58,305 nucleotides of DNA, from NCBI GenBank assembly GCA_002708995.1, contig PAPT01000016.1:103892-162196 (forward strand), in the 5' to 3' direction. Positions 29,143 to 38,652 of the stretch are shown here, one piece after another. A model generated the notes under the pieces. That model had not been told where the DNA came from and made no database searches. It saw only the letters and a program-made list of their open reading frames with translations. Position numbers and translations under genes: made by a program. Each line of letters starts with the position of its first letter. The first letter of the stretch is position 1. The stretch is from Geminicoccus sp. (GTDB lineage Bacteria > Pseudomonadota > Alphaproteobacteria > UBA7985).

Positions 29143-29640
29143 CTACGCCAATTCGATCAGGGGTTGGCCGAATTCCACTGGCTCGCCATCAGCGACGAGC
29201 ACTCGGCGGACGATGCCCGACTGCGCGCTGGGCAGGTGGTTCATGACCTTCATCGCCTCGATGATCATCAGGGTATCCCCTACCTTGATCTCGTCACCGA
29301 CACTCACGAAGTTGCCGGCGCCCGGTTCGGGGGCAAGGTAGACGGTACCGACCATCGGCGAATCAATGGTCTTCACGTTGCTGACGGGCTCCGCCGCCGC
29401 AGGGGCAGCGGCGGGCGCTGCGGCAGGCACGGGCTCGGCAGTAGGTGCCGCCATCGGTGCTGCAGCCGGTGCAGCTGCCACGACCGGCGCCTGGGTCGCG
29501 CGGGACAGGCGCAGACTTCGCTCTCCGTCGACGTATTCGATTTCACTCAGTCCGGCATTGCCCATGGTCTCGGCCAGCTTCTTCAGCAGGTTGGCGGACA
29601 CATCGAAGTTAGCGTTGGGCTTTTCAGTCTTGCTCGGCAT
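29143..29640 (-). CDS. accB: Acetyl-CoA carboxylase biotin carboxyl carrier protein
   Basis: 165 residues. N-terminal helical segment, an Ala/Pro-rich flexible linker (about 58-90), and a C-terminal biotinyl domain with the biotin-acceptor Lys in IIEAMKVMNH. PMVGTVYLAPEPGAGNFVSVGD is the thumb region. Cotranscribed with accC; the aroQ stop is 33 nt upstream. Confidence 0.97.
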   Translation of the reverse strand: MPSKTEKPNANFDVSANLLKKLAETMGNAGLSEIEYVDGERSLRLSRATQAPVVAAAPAAAPMAAPTAEPVPAAAPAAAPAAAEPVSNVKTIDSPMVGTVYLAPEPGAGNFVSVGDEIKVGDTLMIIEAMKVMNHLPSAQSGIVRRVLVADGEPVEFGQPLIELA

Positions 29641-29673
29641 TGTGGGTCTTTCTCAATTCTCTCGTGGCGCGGT

Positions 29674-30123
29674 CTATTCTTGGTTCGAACGGCTCAGGTG
29701 GTAGTTCAGAGCCTGCAGGCCCAGCACGTATCCGTGGCTGCCCAGCCCGACAATGCCCCCCAAGGCCGCTTTTGAAATGAAGGAAGTGTGGCGAAATTCT
29801 TCGCGCTGATAGACGTTGGTCAGATGGATCTCGATCGTCGGCAGGCCGACAGAGAGCAGGGCATCCATAAGCGCCACCGACGTATGGGTGTAGGCACCGG
29901 CGTTGATGACGATGCCCGAGGCCTTATCCCGGGCCGCCTGTATCCGGTCGATCAGCGCACCTTCGCTGTTGGACTGGAAGCATTCGACCTCGAGGCCGAG
30001 TGATTTTCCCGCCTCGACGCACAGTGCTTCGATATCAGCCAGCGTTTCTGTGCCGTAGAGTTTCGGCTCTCTCAGACCCAGCGCGTTTAAGTTCGGACCA
30101 TTGATGACTAATATCTGTGTCAC
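29674..30123 (-). CDS. aroQ: Type II 3-dehydroquinate dehydratase
   Basis: Shikimate-pathway enzyme, 149 residues from GTG 30123, after which the family N-terminus [15 protein letters not shown] follows at once; in-frame GTGs at 30135 and 30147 are alternatives. Motifs: catalytic Tyr loop [18 protein letters not shown], the [13 protein letters not shown] segment with the catalytic His nearby, and [17 protein letters not shown]. aroQ-accB-accC order is common in alphaproteobacteria. Confidence 0.95.
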   Translation of the reverse strand: MTQILVINGPNLNALGLREPKLYGTETLADIEALCVEAGKSLGLEVECFQSNSEGALIDRIQAARDKASGIVINAGAYTHTSVALMDALLSVGLPTIEIHLTNVYQREEFRHTSFISKAALGGIVGLGSHGYVLGLQALNYHLSRSNQE

Positions 30124-30474
30124 GTCGCTTCGCACCCCATGAACCACACGCCTTGGTTGTTTTTTGCTTAAGCCTGCGGGCAGCAGGAAAGGCGTTTTGT
30201 AGCAGCCCTCTTTCTTACCCCTCGTGCCTTCAGGGCAACTTCGGATCCAACCGTGTCTATAGATCTACACGGATAAGGGGGGGCCGTCGCTGGGTATTCA
30301 TGTGACAAATGTGGATAGAGACGGCCGCAGGCCCACAAATTTGGGACATAAAATCAGGTCGCATAATTGTCCGCGAAAAACCCTTATTTCACAAAACCCA
30401 AAAATTCTGCGCACGGGCAAATGCGGCCACGATGTGGCATCATCCGCGATAAACCTTGGCCTTCCCTGCAGGAA
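30124..30474. other. Gene-free spacer between aroQ and the DsbA-like gene
   Basis: About 350 nt with no convincing reading frame on either strand. It must hold the aroQ promoter (minus strand) and the 3' end of the DsbA-like transcript. I found no clear hairpin with a T-run and no promoter hexamers strong enough to name. Confidence 0.5.
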
Positions 30475-31242
30475 TTAGGAGCCTTGACGGAGTCTCTCAA
30501 TGGCAAGTTTCAGGTCTTCCACAGGCACAGCCCCCGGAAACAGCTCAATTTCACTAAGCGACCCGTCAACATTATAGCGACCAACGATGAAAGCTGGCGT
30601 CCCGCCAATCTCCATCGCCTGCATCGCGCCGTAGTTTTGAGAGAGCGTTCCCATTATTTCATAGCTTTCCATCTTCTCGGAAATGGCGTCCCTATCGATG
30701 TCCTGCTCACCGGCGTATCCGATCACCGCTTCACCGGTCGCGCGCCCCGTTCCGCCCATGATGGCGAAGTGAAGTTCTTCGTAGTCAGCGCCGAGCTTGA
30801 AGGCGGCGACGGATGCCTGTGACGCTTCGAGAGATTCCTCGCTCAGGATCGGGGCTTCGACCATGATCACCCGCAGGTCAGGATCGTCTTTGAGCAGTCC
30901 GCGCAGGGAGCCCGCCACGCGACGGCAATAGCCGCAGTTGTAGTCAAAGAACTCGATCAGGGCGATCTCGCCTTCGGGATTGCCCAGAACCGGCGTGTTC
31001 GGATCCTGCAACACCGAGGCCAGAGCAGCGTTTGACCGACGCTCCTGCAGGATGGCCGCTGCTTCTTCAATAATCTCCGGATAGGCGAGGATAGCCGCGA
31101 GGGCTTCGGCCCGGATCCGCTGCAATTCAGCCTCGGTGAAATCAGCCGTGGCGCCGCTCTCCGCCGACTGTGCCCGTGCGCTGGTCGCGCTCAGCGTAAA
31201 GGCCAACAGGGTCATGAGGGCGAGGAACAGCGGGCGAACCAT
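30475..31242 (-). CDS. DsbA-family periplasmic thiol oxidoreductase (Com1/BdbD-like)
   Basis: 255 residues with Sec signal peptide (MVRPLFLALMTLLAF, cleavage near ARAQ). A helical N-terminal region (about 30-80) as in Com1-like proteins precedes a thioredoxin fold with active site CGYC in EFFDYNCGYCRRV, and a cis-Pro loop GGTPAFIVG. Probably makes or isomerises disulfides in envelope proteins. No dsbB is nearby. Confidence 0.9.
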   Translation of the reverse strand: MVRPLFLALMTLLAFTLSATSARAQSAESGATADFTEAELQRIRAEALAAILAYPEIIEEAAAILQERRSNAALASVLQDPNTPVLGNPEGEIALIEFFDYNCGYCRRVAGSLRGLLKDDPDLRVIMVEAPILSEESLEASQASVAAFKLGADYEELHFAIMGGTGRATGEAVIGYAGEQDIDRDAISEKMESYEIMGTLSQNYGAMQAMEIGGTPAFIVGRYNVDGSLSEIELFPGAVPVEDLKLAIERLRQGS

Positions 31243-31387
31243 GGTGTGGGCTCCGGTGAAAGAGGGAGGGAAAATTATGTTTCATCTATGAGACAGGGCG
31301 TCCAGTAGCGTTTTTGTGACCGAGTGGATAAGCTGTCGCAGTTTTCGGCAGTTTTTCGCGCTGTCCGATGAAGAAGGATCATCGTCC

Positions 31388-32554
31388 ATGGGACTCAAGA
31401 TTGCCGATCGTAGCGCGGTCGACGCTTTCCGCGTGATGGACGTCATGCGCGCCGCCCAGAGTGCAGAACAGGCCGGTCGCGCTGTCTATCATCTTGAGGT
31501 TGGCCAGCCCGGTACCCCGGCCCCCCTCGCCGCCCGCGAGGCGGTCAAGCAAGCGCTTGACAGTCACACGCTGGGTTACACCATGGCACTGGGCATGGAC
31601 GAACTGCGCGCCGGGATCTCGGAGCTTTACCGAAAATGGTACGGCGTGGACGTGCCCGCGGCCCGCATTACCGTGACACAGGGCGCGTCAGGCGGCTTCG
31701 CGCTGGCCTTTCTCACCGCCTTCGACGCCGGTGACCGGGTTGCGCTGGCGACGCCGGGCTACCCCTGCTACCGCAACATTCTCTCGGCGCTCGATCTGGA
31801 AGCGGTCGAGATCATGACTGGACCGGACACCCACTATCAACCGACCGTGGCGGCGCTGGAAGCGCTCGAAGGGCCGGTCAATGGCCTGATCCTCGCCTCG
31901 CCGTCTAATCCGACCGGCTCCATGCTTTCGCCCGAGGACTTCGGCGCGATCAGCGACTGGTGCCAGCACAGGGGTGTAAGGCTGATTTCAGACGAAATCT
32001 ACCACGGGCTGACCTACGGCACCCCGGAGACCACGGCCGCGGCCATCAACGACGACGCCTTCGTCATCAACTCGTTCTCGAAGTACTTCTCGATGACCGG
32101 GTGGCGCGTGGGCTGGATGGTGGTGCCCGAAGACATGATCCGCAGCCTCGAACGCCTGCAAGGGAACATGACCATCTGCTCCCCCGCTGTCAGCCAGATT
32201 GCGGCGCTCGGCGCGCTCAACGCCACCGAGGAGCTCGAAGCACTGAAGGCCGGATACCGGCGCAACCGGACGGTCTTGCGCGATGCCCTGACGGCGGGGG
32301 GCATTTCAGAGATTTCTGCGCCCGACGGCGCCTTCTATCTGTATGCCAAAGTGGATCATCTGACCGATGATGCGGTCGAGCTGTGCCGCCGCATCCTCGA
32401 TGAAACCGGGATTGCCATCACCCCCGGTGCCGACTTTGACACCCAGCGGGGCCATCACTTCATGCGGCTGAGCTACTGCACCGACGAGGCTTCGGTGCAG
32501 ACCGCCGCCCGCCTGCTGGCGCCGTGGCTGAAGAGCCAGCCCCGCCTGCGCTGA
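31388..32554 (+). CDS. Class I/II PLP-dependent aminotransferase
   Basis: 388 residues from ATG 31388 (MGLKIADRSAV). Fold-type I motifs: substrate-pocket HLEVGQPGTPAP, ASPSNPTGSM, DEIYHGLTYG, the PLP Lys in NSFSKYFSMTGWRVGW, and the carboxylate-binding Arg in FMRLSYC. Likely an aspartate- or aromatic/alanine-type aminotransferase; the substrate cannot be settled from sequence. Divergent from the DsbA-like gene, convergent with the DUF455 gene. Confidence 0.88.
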   Translation: MGLKIADRSAVDAFRVMDVMRAAQSAEQAGRAVYHLEVGQPGTPAPLAAREAVKQALDSHTLGYTMALGMDELRAGISELYRKWYGVDVPAARITVTQGASGGFALAFLTAFDAGDRVALATPGYPCYRNILSALDLEAVEIMTGPDTHYQPTVAALEALEGPVNGLILASPSNPTGSMLSPEDFGAISDWCQHRGVRLISDEIYHGLTYGTPETTAAAINDDAFVINSFSKYFSMTGWRVGWMVVPEDMIRSLERLQGNMTICSPAVSQIAALGALNATEELEALKAGYRRNRTVLRDALTAGGISEISAPDGAFYLYAKVDHLTDDAVELCRRILDETGIAITPGADFDTQRGHHFMRLSYCTDEASVQTAARLLAPWLKSQPRLR

Positions 32555-32593
32555 AGCCGCTCTGGCCGTCATGCCCTCCCGGGTCACGCGCTC

Positions 32594-33418
32594 CTAGGTC
32601 AGGCCCTCGTACCAGTCCGCCAGTGGTTCATAGTAGGCCGGCTGCATCCCGGCTTCCGAGCGCGCAGGCTCGTTGAAGGGGCGCTTGACCTGCCCCGCGA
32701 AAAAGGTTCGCACCAGATCCCGCCACGTGCTTTCGCGATCAAGCCCCCGCTCGTCCGCGACATGCTCGAACCAGCGCCGACCGACGGCAACGTGCCCGAT
32801 TTCGTCCTCGTAGATCACTTCGAGCGCGGCCACGGTGTCATGATCCCCGAGCGCGGTGAACTTCTCGATCATCATCGGAGTGACATCCAGCCCGCGGGCT
32901 TCCAGCACCATCGGCACCACAGCCAACCGAGCCAGCAAGTCGTCTTTGGTCGCAATGGCGCTCTCCCAAAGGCCGTTATGGGCGGGCAGGTCGCCATAGG
33001 CGCCATCGAGTGCCGCGAGGCGGTCGTTGAGCAGAAGAAAGTGCTTGGCCTCGTCGTCCGCGACCCCAATCCACTGCCGGTAGAAGTCGTCGGGCATGGC
33101 CTCGGCCCAGTAACGTGCGGCGACATCCAGCGCGAGATTGACGGCATTCAGCTCGATATGGGCGATGGCGTGGAGCAGCGCCCGACGCCCTTCCGGCGCC
33201 GCCGTGATCTTCCGCTTAGGCACGTCCTTGGGTGGCGCCAGCGCGGGTCGGTCCAGCCGCCCCGGCCAATCGCTCAAGCCCGGATCACGCCGGTCGGCGA
33301 CCGCGGGAACGGGCGCGCCCTTGGCCCGCCACGCGACAACCCACGCGCGGGTTTTCCGACACTTTTCAAGGGGGTCAGCGAGGGCAAGGCTCGCCCCCGC
33401 CTGCTCAAATAAGTCCAT
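32594..33418 (-). CDS. DUF455 ferritin-like protein
   Basis: 274 residues. Helical bundle with paired carboxylate/His motifs of a di-iron ferritin-like fold: HAIAHIELNAVNLALD, GVADDEAKHFLLLNDRL and VIYEDEIGHVAVGRRW. Matches DUF455 proteins, whose role is not established. It is 65 nt downstream of bcp on the minus strand. Confidence 0.85.
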   Translation of the reverse strand: MDLFEQAGASLALADPLEKCRKTRAWVVAWRAKGAPVPAVADRRDPGLSDWPGRLDRPALAPPKDVPKRKITAAPEGRRALLHAIAHIELNAVNLALDVAARYWAEAMPDDFYRQWIGVADDEAKHFLLLNDRLAALDGAYGDLPAHNGLWESAIATKDDLLARLAVVPMVLEARGLDVTPMMIEKFTALGDHDTVAALEVIYEDEIGHVAVGRRWFEHVADERGLDRESTWRDLVRTFFAGQVKRPFNEPARSEAGMQPAYYEPLADWYEGLT

Positions 33419-33483
33419 CTGCGGTCTCCGTCATCGCCCTGAACCCCTTCAAGCCGGGGTCGGCAGGCAGGCAGATCAGAGAC

Positions 33484-33951
33484 CTAGCCCAGGTCTTGGG
33501 CCGCCGAAAGTACAGCCTCCACATGGCCCTGCACCTTGATCTTACGCCAGGCGCCGGCAATCCGGCCTTCGCGGTCGATCAGGAAGCTCGAACGCTCGAT
33601 GCCCATGTAGATTTTGCCGTACATGGATTTTTCCTTCCAGACGCCGTAGGCCTCACAAGTATCCTGCTCGAAATCGGAAGCAAGCTGGTAGTTCAGCTCT
33701 TCTTTCTCAGCGAATTTATCGAGGCGTTTGACCTCATCCTTCGACAGCCCGATGACCACGGTATTGGCCGCACTGAAATCGCTCTGGGTGTCGCGGAAAC
33801 CACAGGCCTCTTTGGTGCACCCCGAAGTCAAGGCTTTAGGATAAAAGAACAGCACAACCTTCTTGCCGCGCAGGCCGCTCAGCTTCACCGAAGCACCGCC
33901 GTTGGTCGGAAGGTCAAAATCAGGCGCCATATCGCCGACATCCACAGTCAT
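33484..33951 (-). CDS. bcp: Thioredoxin-dependent peroxiredoxin (Bcp/PrxQ type)
   Basis: 155 residues from ATG 33951, which has GAGGGA just upstream; an earlier in-frame start at 33963 lacks one. Reduces peroxides. GDMAPDFDLP, VVLFFYPKALTSGCTKEACGF with the peroxidatic Cys and the second Cys five residues later, and SSFLIDREGRI are classic for PrxQ. The promoter region lies between it and the divergent AsmA-like gene. Confidence 0.94.
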   Translation of the reverse strand: MTVDVGDMAPDFDLPTNGGASVKLSGLRGKKVVLFFYPKALTSGCTKEACGFRDTQSDFSAANTVVIGLSKDEVKRLDKFAEKEELNYQLASDFEQDTCEAYGVWKEKSMYGKIYMGIERSSFLIDREGRIAGAWRKIKVQGHVEAVLSAAQDLG

Positions 33952-34132
33952 GAAGTCCCTCATTTTTTCGAAAAAATTGCCGTGTACCCCCCTGAAAGTG
34001 GAGCGGGATGGAACGCGGTCAACGCTGCTTGGACCACCTCTGCCCCGCTATGGCCTCAAGACCGTGGCAAAATCACCAAAGATACCGAATCGGGACTACT
34101 ATTTCTGGGTAAATTCAGGTACTTAATGGGTA

Positions 34133-37100
34133 ATGATTTGGCTTGTAAGACTGATGACCTTCGTGCTGTTCCTGACGATTTCAGGCGCAGTGGGTCTTGC
34201 ATTCCTGTTTGAGCGCGCCTCGCGCGGTCCTCTGGACGCCCAGTTTCTGACCCCATGGATCGAACGCAATGCCTCAGCCCAGCTCGCCGGGGGGGCCGTC
34301 AGTGTGGGCGCGACCCGGATCGCGTTGCAACCCGGGCAGCAAGGGGCCTTCCTGCTGCTCAGCGATGTACAGGCCACCGGCGGCACGGTCAGCGAACCGC
34401 TCAACATGGCCGAAGTTGCCCTGCAACTCTCTCTGCCCGACGCGCTGCTCGGACGGCTGCGGATCACCCGGCTGGATATCGACGGCTTCCGCCTCGCGGT
34501 CCGGCGGGACACCAGCGGTCGCATCGGCTACTCCATCACCCCCGCAGCCACTCAGCCCGGGCTGAGCGCAGCCGGCGCGGTTCCCGGTTGGGGCGACGTG
34601 GCCGAAGCCTCTTCGGCGCTGCCCGCTGGTGGCGGCGAGATGGCTAGCGGACAGCTTGCCCTCAACCGACTGCGTGAAAGCCTGACCGACGGAGACGGGT
34701 TGCTGAGTCTGTTCCAGGAAGTCCGCATTGGCGGAGCCGAACTCATCTTCGACGATGCCGTGACCGACCAGCGCGTGGTGGTTCACGATGCGACCCTGTC
34801 CTTTGGCACCGACCGCAGGGCTGTGGAGGTCAGCGTGGGGGGCCTATTTGAAGCCGGAAGCAGCTTTTCGGACGGCACCCTGACCGTGACCACGCCGCTG
34901 GACCCCGGCGCCGACGTTGCCCTCGCGCTGGCCCTGACTGACTTTGCCCTTGCTGATGCCGCCGCCTACCTGCCTTCGACCCTGCACGCCGACGAACGGA
35001 TGCACGGGGTCGACCTGCGGCTGGAGGCAAGCCTGCAGAGCAACGGCCGCCTCGCGCGGTTCGAAGCGCAGCAATTCCCGCAGGGCGCACTGGGCGAGGC
35101 CCGAGCCACCTTCCAGCCCGAACCGGAAATGTCCGTCAGTGGCCGCCGCCGCATCGGTGGGGCTGGCGGCTGGACGCTCGATCTGCAGGCCCCGGTGATC
35201 GACTTCGCCAGCGAACCGGTGTTTCGCGAATACCTGAGCGAGACCTTTTCCTTCGCCGGCGATGTCGGCGGCAGCGTCAAGATGGAGGTGGCCGAGGACG
35301 GCCGCCTGCTGCGCCTCGACTTTGCGACGCTGATCGCGCCCGGCGCGCTAACCATTCCCGATCTCTACACCCAGCCAGTGGCGCTGAACGCCGGCCGGTT
35401 CGAGGGCAGCCTGACCCCTGAGGGGCTGTCTTTCTCCCGGTTCGAGCTGGCCCCGGTCATCAACGGCCACGCCCTGCCCCTGCGTGGTTTTGACTTCGAC
35501 CTGCAGCGCGGGCCCGAGGACCAGCAAGTCATCCGGCTGGGCTTTGATAATGACTGGCCGCTGCGCCCCGCTGACATCCTCGCCCTATGGCCCGATGTCG
35601 GTGACGATGGGGGACGGCAGTGGTTTGCGGACAACATTGCCGACGGACTGACCCGGCAGCAGGCGTTGAGCCTGTCCCTGACCACGCAGGGCAAGAGCTT
35701 CCGGGTCGATGACCTGCGAGCCGCCATCGCTTTCACTGGTGGCCGTGTGAACGTAACCGAAGGGCTGGGACAGGCCGTGGACGTCACCGGCCGGGTGGAG
35801 ATCGACAACGGCCTCTACCAGATGGCGCTCACTGGCGGCCGCCTTGGCGCGATCGACGGCACAGACACCAACGTCACGCTGGACCTGCGCGAACCGGACC
35901 GAGGCTCGCTTGCCTTCGAGGGCTATTTCACCGGCGCCATCCGCGAGAGCCTGAGCTATCTCAGTGGTGCGGACCTAGGGCTTGAAACCCTGCGCGAGGC
36001 CCTGCCACTCAGCCAGATTTCTGGAACCTACAGCGCCGTGGGTGAACTGCGCGCTTCCCTGGCGCAGCCTGCGGCTTTCAACCCCGAATTTGATTTCAGG
36101 GTCGAGGTCGAGAACGCCGTCGTCTCCGACTTTCTGGGCGGCATGGATCTGTCCGCAGACTTACTGCCGGTGCGGGTCGGCCCGGACCGGATTGCGACTA
36201 TCGGCCCGGTGCGGCTCGGGAATATCGCCGCAGAGGCAACCTCGAACCTCCTGCTTGAAAACGGTGGGGTGCAGGCGCTCAAGGTCAACGCCACCTTCGC
36301 CGGGACTATCGCCGATGCCGCCAGCCTGCTCGGCCCCATTCCAGACTACATTAAAGGCGCCGCAACCGGCGAGCTGACCTACACCCAGACCCGGACCGGA
36401 CAGCGGGTTCTGGAGATCTCCAGCACGCTCAACCGTGCGGACATCAACCTGGCGCCGCTGCCTTACTTCAAGCCCGCCGGGCAACCCGCCTCAGCAGAAG
36501 CTGTGGTGCTGCTCAATGAACGTGGGCTGGAGAGCATCAAACGCTTCAGCCTTGACGGTCCGGCCCTCAGCCTCACCGGCGAGATCCCCATGAAGGACGG
36601 CGGGCAGGAATTTGACCGCGCCGAACTGCAGAACCTGATCGTCGGCGACAGTGGCATCGGCCGCCTCTCGGTGGTCAATCAGCCCGAGTTCATGACCATC
36701 GCGCTCGAAGACGGCCAGCTGGACGGTCGCCCGCTGATCGAGGCCATCCTGCGCGGACAGGGCAAGCGCAACGCCAACATCATCACCGGCGAAACCGAAG
36801 CCCGCGCGGGCGGCCTCAACGACAAACCCTGGATCGTCTCTGTTACCGGTGTCCGGCGCTTTGTCGTCCCCGGCGGCAAGGCCTTCAACGACATCACGCT
36901 GCAGGCGACTGTCGACAAGGGCGCAGTGCTGCAGTTCGACCTGTCAGCAACCGCGCCCCCGCACCTTCCGGGTCGTGCCCCGGGTCTGGGCAACCTGCGC
37001 GCCTCGATGACGCCCCGGGCCAACGGCTTCTATCGGCTCGCCTTCCAGTCCGACGATGCCGGCTCACTGTTCTCGACCCTCGGCCTGACCAGCGACATCC

Positions 37101-37624
37101 GCGGTGGTCGGATCGCCGTGGTCGCGGAAAGCGCCCTGCCCCTGCCCAAGGGCGGCTGGCTGGGCCGGATGGAGCTGAGCGACTTCTCGATCCTGCAGGC
37201 GCCGGTCATGGTGCAGCTGCTGTCGGTGGCGTCGCTGACCGGGATACTGGAACTGGCCTCTGGCAGCGGCCTGCAGTTCGTTAGCCTCGGCAGCAACTTC
37301 ACCTACGGCAACAGCGCGCTCTACCTCGATGACTTGCGGATGGTTGGCCCGTCCGTGGGTCTGACGGCGGAAGGTTCGGTCGACTTCGGCGGGCGGCGCT
37401 TCGAGGTCGAGGGCAACGTCACGCCCTTTAACCTGTTCAGCGAGTTCGCCGGATCGCTGCCGATCATCGGCGGCGTGCTCACTGGCACGGACGGGGGTGG
37501 TGTGTTCTCCGCCGGCTACCGGATCGATGGTACCTTTGATGCGCCAGCGGTCACGGTGAATCCGTTCCAGGTGCTGACCCCCGGCGTCTATCGCCAGTGG
37601 TTCCAGGACATCTTCAACAACTGA
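34133..37624 (+). CDS. Very large AsmA/YhdP-like envelope protein
   Basis: 1163 residues. One N-terminal membrane helix (WLVRLMTFVLFLTISGAVGLAF), then a long beta-rich periplasmic body (DUF3971-like in the middle), and a C-terminal AsmA-like end (VDFGGRRFEVEGNVTPFN, SLPIIGGVLTG, AVTVNPFQVLTPGVYRQWF) matching the YhdP/AsmA-2 pattern. Such proteins bridge the envelope and are implicated in phospholipid transport to the outer membrane. Divergent from bcp and convergent with the ribosomal cluster, sharing a terminator. Confidence 0.88.
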   Translation: MIWLVRLMTFVLFLTISGAVGLAFLFERASRGPLDAQFLTPWIERNASAQLAGGAVSVGATRIALQPGQQGAFLLLSDVQATGGTVSEPLNMAEVALQLSLPDALLGRLRITRLDIDGFRLAVRRDTSGRIGYSITPAATQPGLSAAGAVPGWGDVAEASSALPAGGGEMASGQLALNRLRESLTDGDGLLSLFQEVRIGGAELIFDDAVTDQRVVVHDATLSFGTDRRAVEVSVGGLFEAGSSFSDGTLTVTTPLDPGADVALALALTDFALADAAAYLPSTLHADERMHGVDLRLEASLQSNGRLARFEAQQFPQGALGEARATFQPEPEMSVSGRRRIGGAGGWTLDLQAPVIDFASEPVFREYLSETFSFAGDVGGSVKMEVAEDGRLLRLDFATLIAPGALTIPDLYTQPVALNAGRFEGSLTPEGLSFSRFELAPVINGHALPLRGFDFDLQRGPEDQQVIRLGFDNDWPLRPADILALWPDVGDDGGRQWFADNIADGLTRQQALSLSLTTQGKSFRVDDLRAAIAFTGGRVNVTEGLGQAVDVTGRVEIDNGLYQMALTGGRLGAIDGTDTNVTLDLREPDRGSLAFEGYFTGAIRESLSYLSGADLGLETLREALPLSQISGTYSAVGELRASLAQPAAFNPEFDFRVEVENAVVSDFLGGMDLSADLLPVRVGPDRIATIGPVRLGNIAAEATSNLLLENGGVQALKVNATFAGTIADAASLLGPIPDYIKGAATGELTYTQTRTGQRVLEISSTLNRADINLAPLPYFKPAGQPASAEAVVLLNERGLESIKRFSLDGPALSLTGEIPMKDGGQEFDRAELQNLIVGDSGIGRLSVVNQPEFMTIALEDGQLDGRPLIEAILRGQGKRNANIITGETEARAGGLNDKPWIVSVTGVRRFVVPGGKAFNDITLQATVDKGAVLQFDLSATAPPHLPGRAPGLGNLRASMTPRANGFYRLAFQSDDAGSLFSTLGLTSDIRGGRIAVVAESALPLPKGGWLGRMELSDFSILQAPVMVQLLSVASLTGILELASGSGLQFVSLGSNFTYGNSALYLDDLRMVGPSVGLTAEGSVDFGGRRFEVEGNVTPFNLFSEFAGSLPIIGGVLTGTDGGGVFSAGYRIDGTFDAPAVTVNPFQVLTPGVYRQWFQDIFNN

Positions 37625-37646
37625 GTCTGAAGACACAGGCCGCAAT

Positions 37647-37686
37647 GAAAAAGGCGCTGAGCCAGCTGGCCCGCGCCTTTATTCTT
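37647..37686. terminator. Bidirectional terminator ending the S10 operon and the AsmA-like gene
   Basis: AAAGGCGC (37650-37657) pairs with GCGCCTTT (37673-37680), with an inner AGCC/GGC(T)-type pairing in the loop. A-run on the left and T-rich ATTCTTTT on the right give a terminator for both strands. It proves the ribosomal operon really ends after rpsQ. Confidence 0.8.
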
Positions 37687-37748
37687 TTGCCTAAGCTGCC
37701 TTGCGGCGGCTGTGTCGGCGGTCGGTCGACCGCTGTCAGTGCCGAAAC

Positions 37749-37982
37749 CTAGTCTTCGTAGACGACTTCGAAGCGCTTGGACTTGGACACCGGTGGGCAT
37801 TCCCGGATGGAGACGGTCTGGCCGACTTCACACCGGTTCTGCGGGTCGTGGGCCGCGTACTTCTTCGACTTCTTCAGGAACTTCTTGTAGATCGGGTGCA
37901 TGACCCGGCGCTCGACCAGCACAGTTGCGGTCTGATCGGCTTTGTTGGAGACCACGGTCCCCCGCATGACACGGATAGGCAT
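37749..37982 (-). CDS. rpsQ: 30S ribosomal protein S17
   Basis: 77 residues, full length: starts MPIRVMRGTVVSNKADQT, contains VERRVMHPIYKKFLKKSKKY and GQTVSIRECPPVSKSK. Binds 16S rRNA. Last gene of the cluster; its start is adjacent to the rpmC stop. In most bacteria rplN follows, but not here. Confidence 0.97.
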   Translation of the reverse strand: MPIRVMRGTVVSNKADQTATVLVERRVMHPIYKKFLKKSKKYAAHDPQNRCEVGQTVSIRECPPVSKSKRFEVVYED

Positions 37983-38186
37983 TTATGCGGCCTCCCCAGA
38001 GAGCTTCTTTTCGTTGATGATGGTCTTCGCCCGGGCGATGTCCCTCTTCAGCTCGCGCATCCGCGAGGTGCCGTTCAGCACCAGGTTGGCTTGCTGAAAG
38101 CGAAGGTTCATCAGTTCCTGACGACCATCGAGAATGTACTGTCGCAGACCCTCAACGGACATGCTGCGCATATCGGTGGCTTTCAT
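37983..38186 (-). CDS. rpmC: 50S ribosomal protein L29
   Basis: 67 residues. LRQYILDGRQELMNLRFQQA and RMRELKRDIARAKTI are the two conserved helices of L29, near the peptide exit tunnel. Stop abuts the rpsQ start codon, so the two are translationally linked. Confidence 0.96.
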   Translation of the reverse strand: MKATDMRSMSVEGLRQYILDGRQELMNLRFQQANLVLNGTSRMRELKRDIARAKTIINEKKLSGEAA

Positions 38187-38215
38187 CGCTTTGCGTCCTT
38201 TCTATCCGTTCGGGT

Positions 38216-38635
38216 TTACATCAGGCCGGGGATACGCTCGACGAACTTCGTCTTGATCGGCAGCTTGGCCGATGCAAGGGCGAAGGCTTCCTCGGCAACA
38301 TCCCGTGGAACACCGTCGATCTCAAAGAGAATCCGGCCGGGTGCAACGCGCATTGCCCAGTAATCTGGCGAGCCCTTACCCTTACCCTGACGCACTTCGG
38401 CAGGCTTCGAGGATACTGGCAGGTCCGGGAATACGCGGATCCAGAGCTTACCGGCACGACGCATGCGGCGGTTGATGGTCCGGCGGGCGGCTTCGATCTG
38501 ACGCGCAGTCACACGCTCAGCGGTCTGTGCCTTCAGGCCGAACTTGCCGAAGGAGACGGTGTAGCCTCCCTTGGCCTTGCCGCGCAGGCGGCCCTTATGG
38601 GCTTTGCGGAATTTGGTGCGTTTTGGCTGTAGCAT
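38216..38635 (-). CDS. rplP: 50S ribosomal protein L16
   Basis: 139 residues. Starts [16 protein letters not shown], contains [18 protein letters not shown] and [13 protein letters not shown] and the [16 protein letters not shown] segment at the peptidyl-transferase side. Full length; standard position between rpsC and rpmC. Confidence 0.98.
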   Translation of the reverse strand: MLQPKRTKFRKAHKGRLRGKAKGGYTVSFGKFGLKAQTAERVTARQIEAARRTINRRMRRAGKLWIRVFPDLPVSSKPAEVRQGKGKGSPDYWAMRVAPGRILFEIDGVPRDVAEEAFALASAKLPIKTKFVERIPGLM

Positions 38636-38652
38636 GGTCTCTGCTTAACCTC

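Noticed and set aside
27734-29341. 535-codon plus-strand open frame opposite accC
   Set aside because: Shadow of accC/accB; the minus-strand proteins have complete family motifs.
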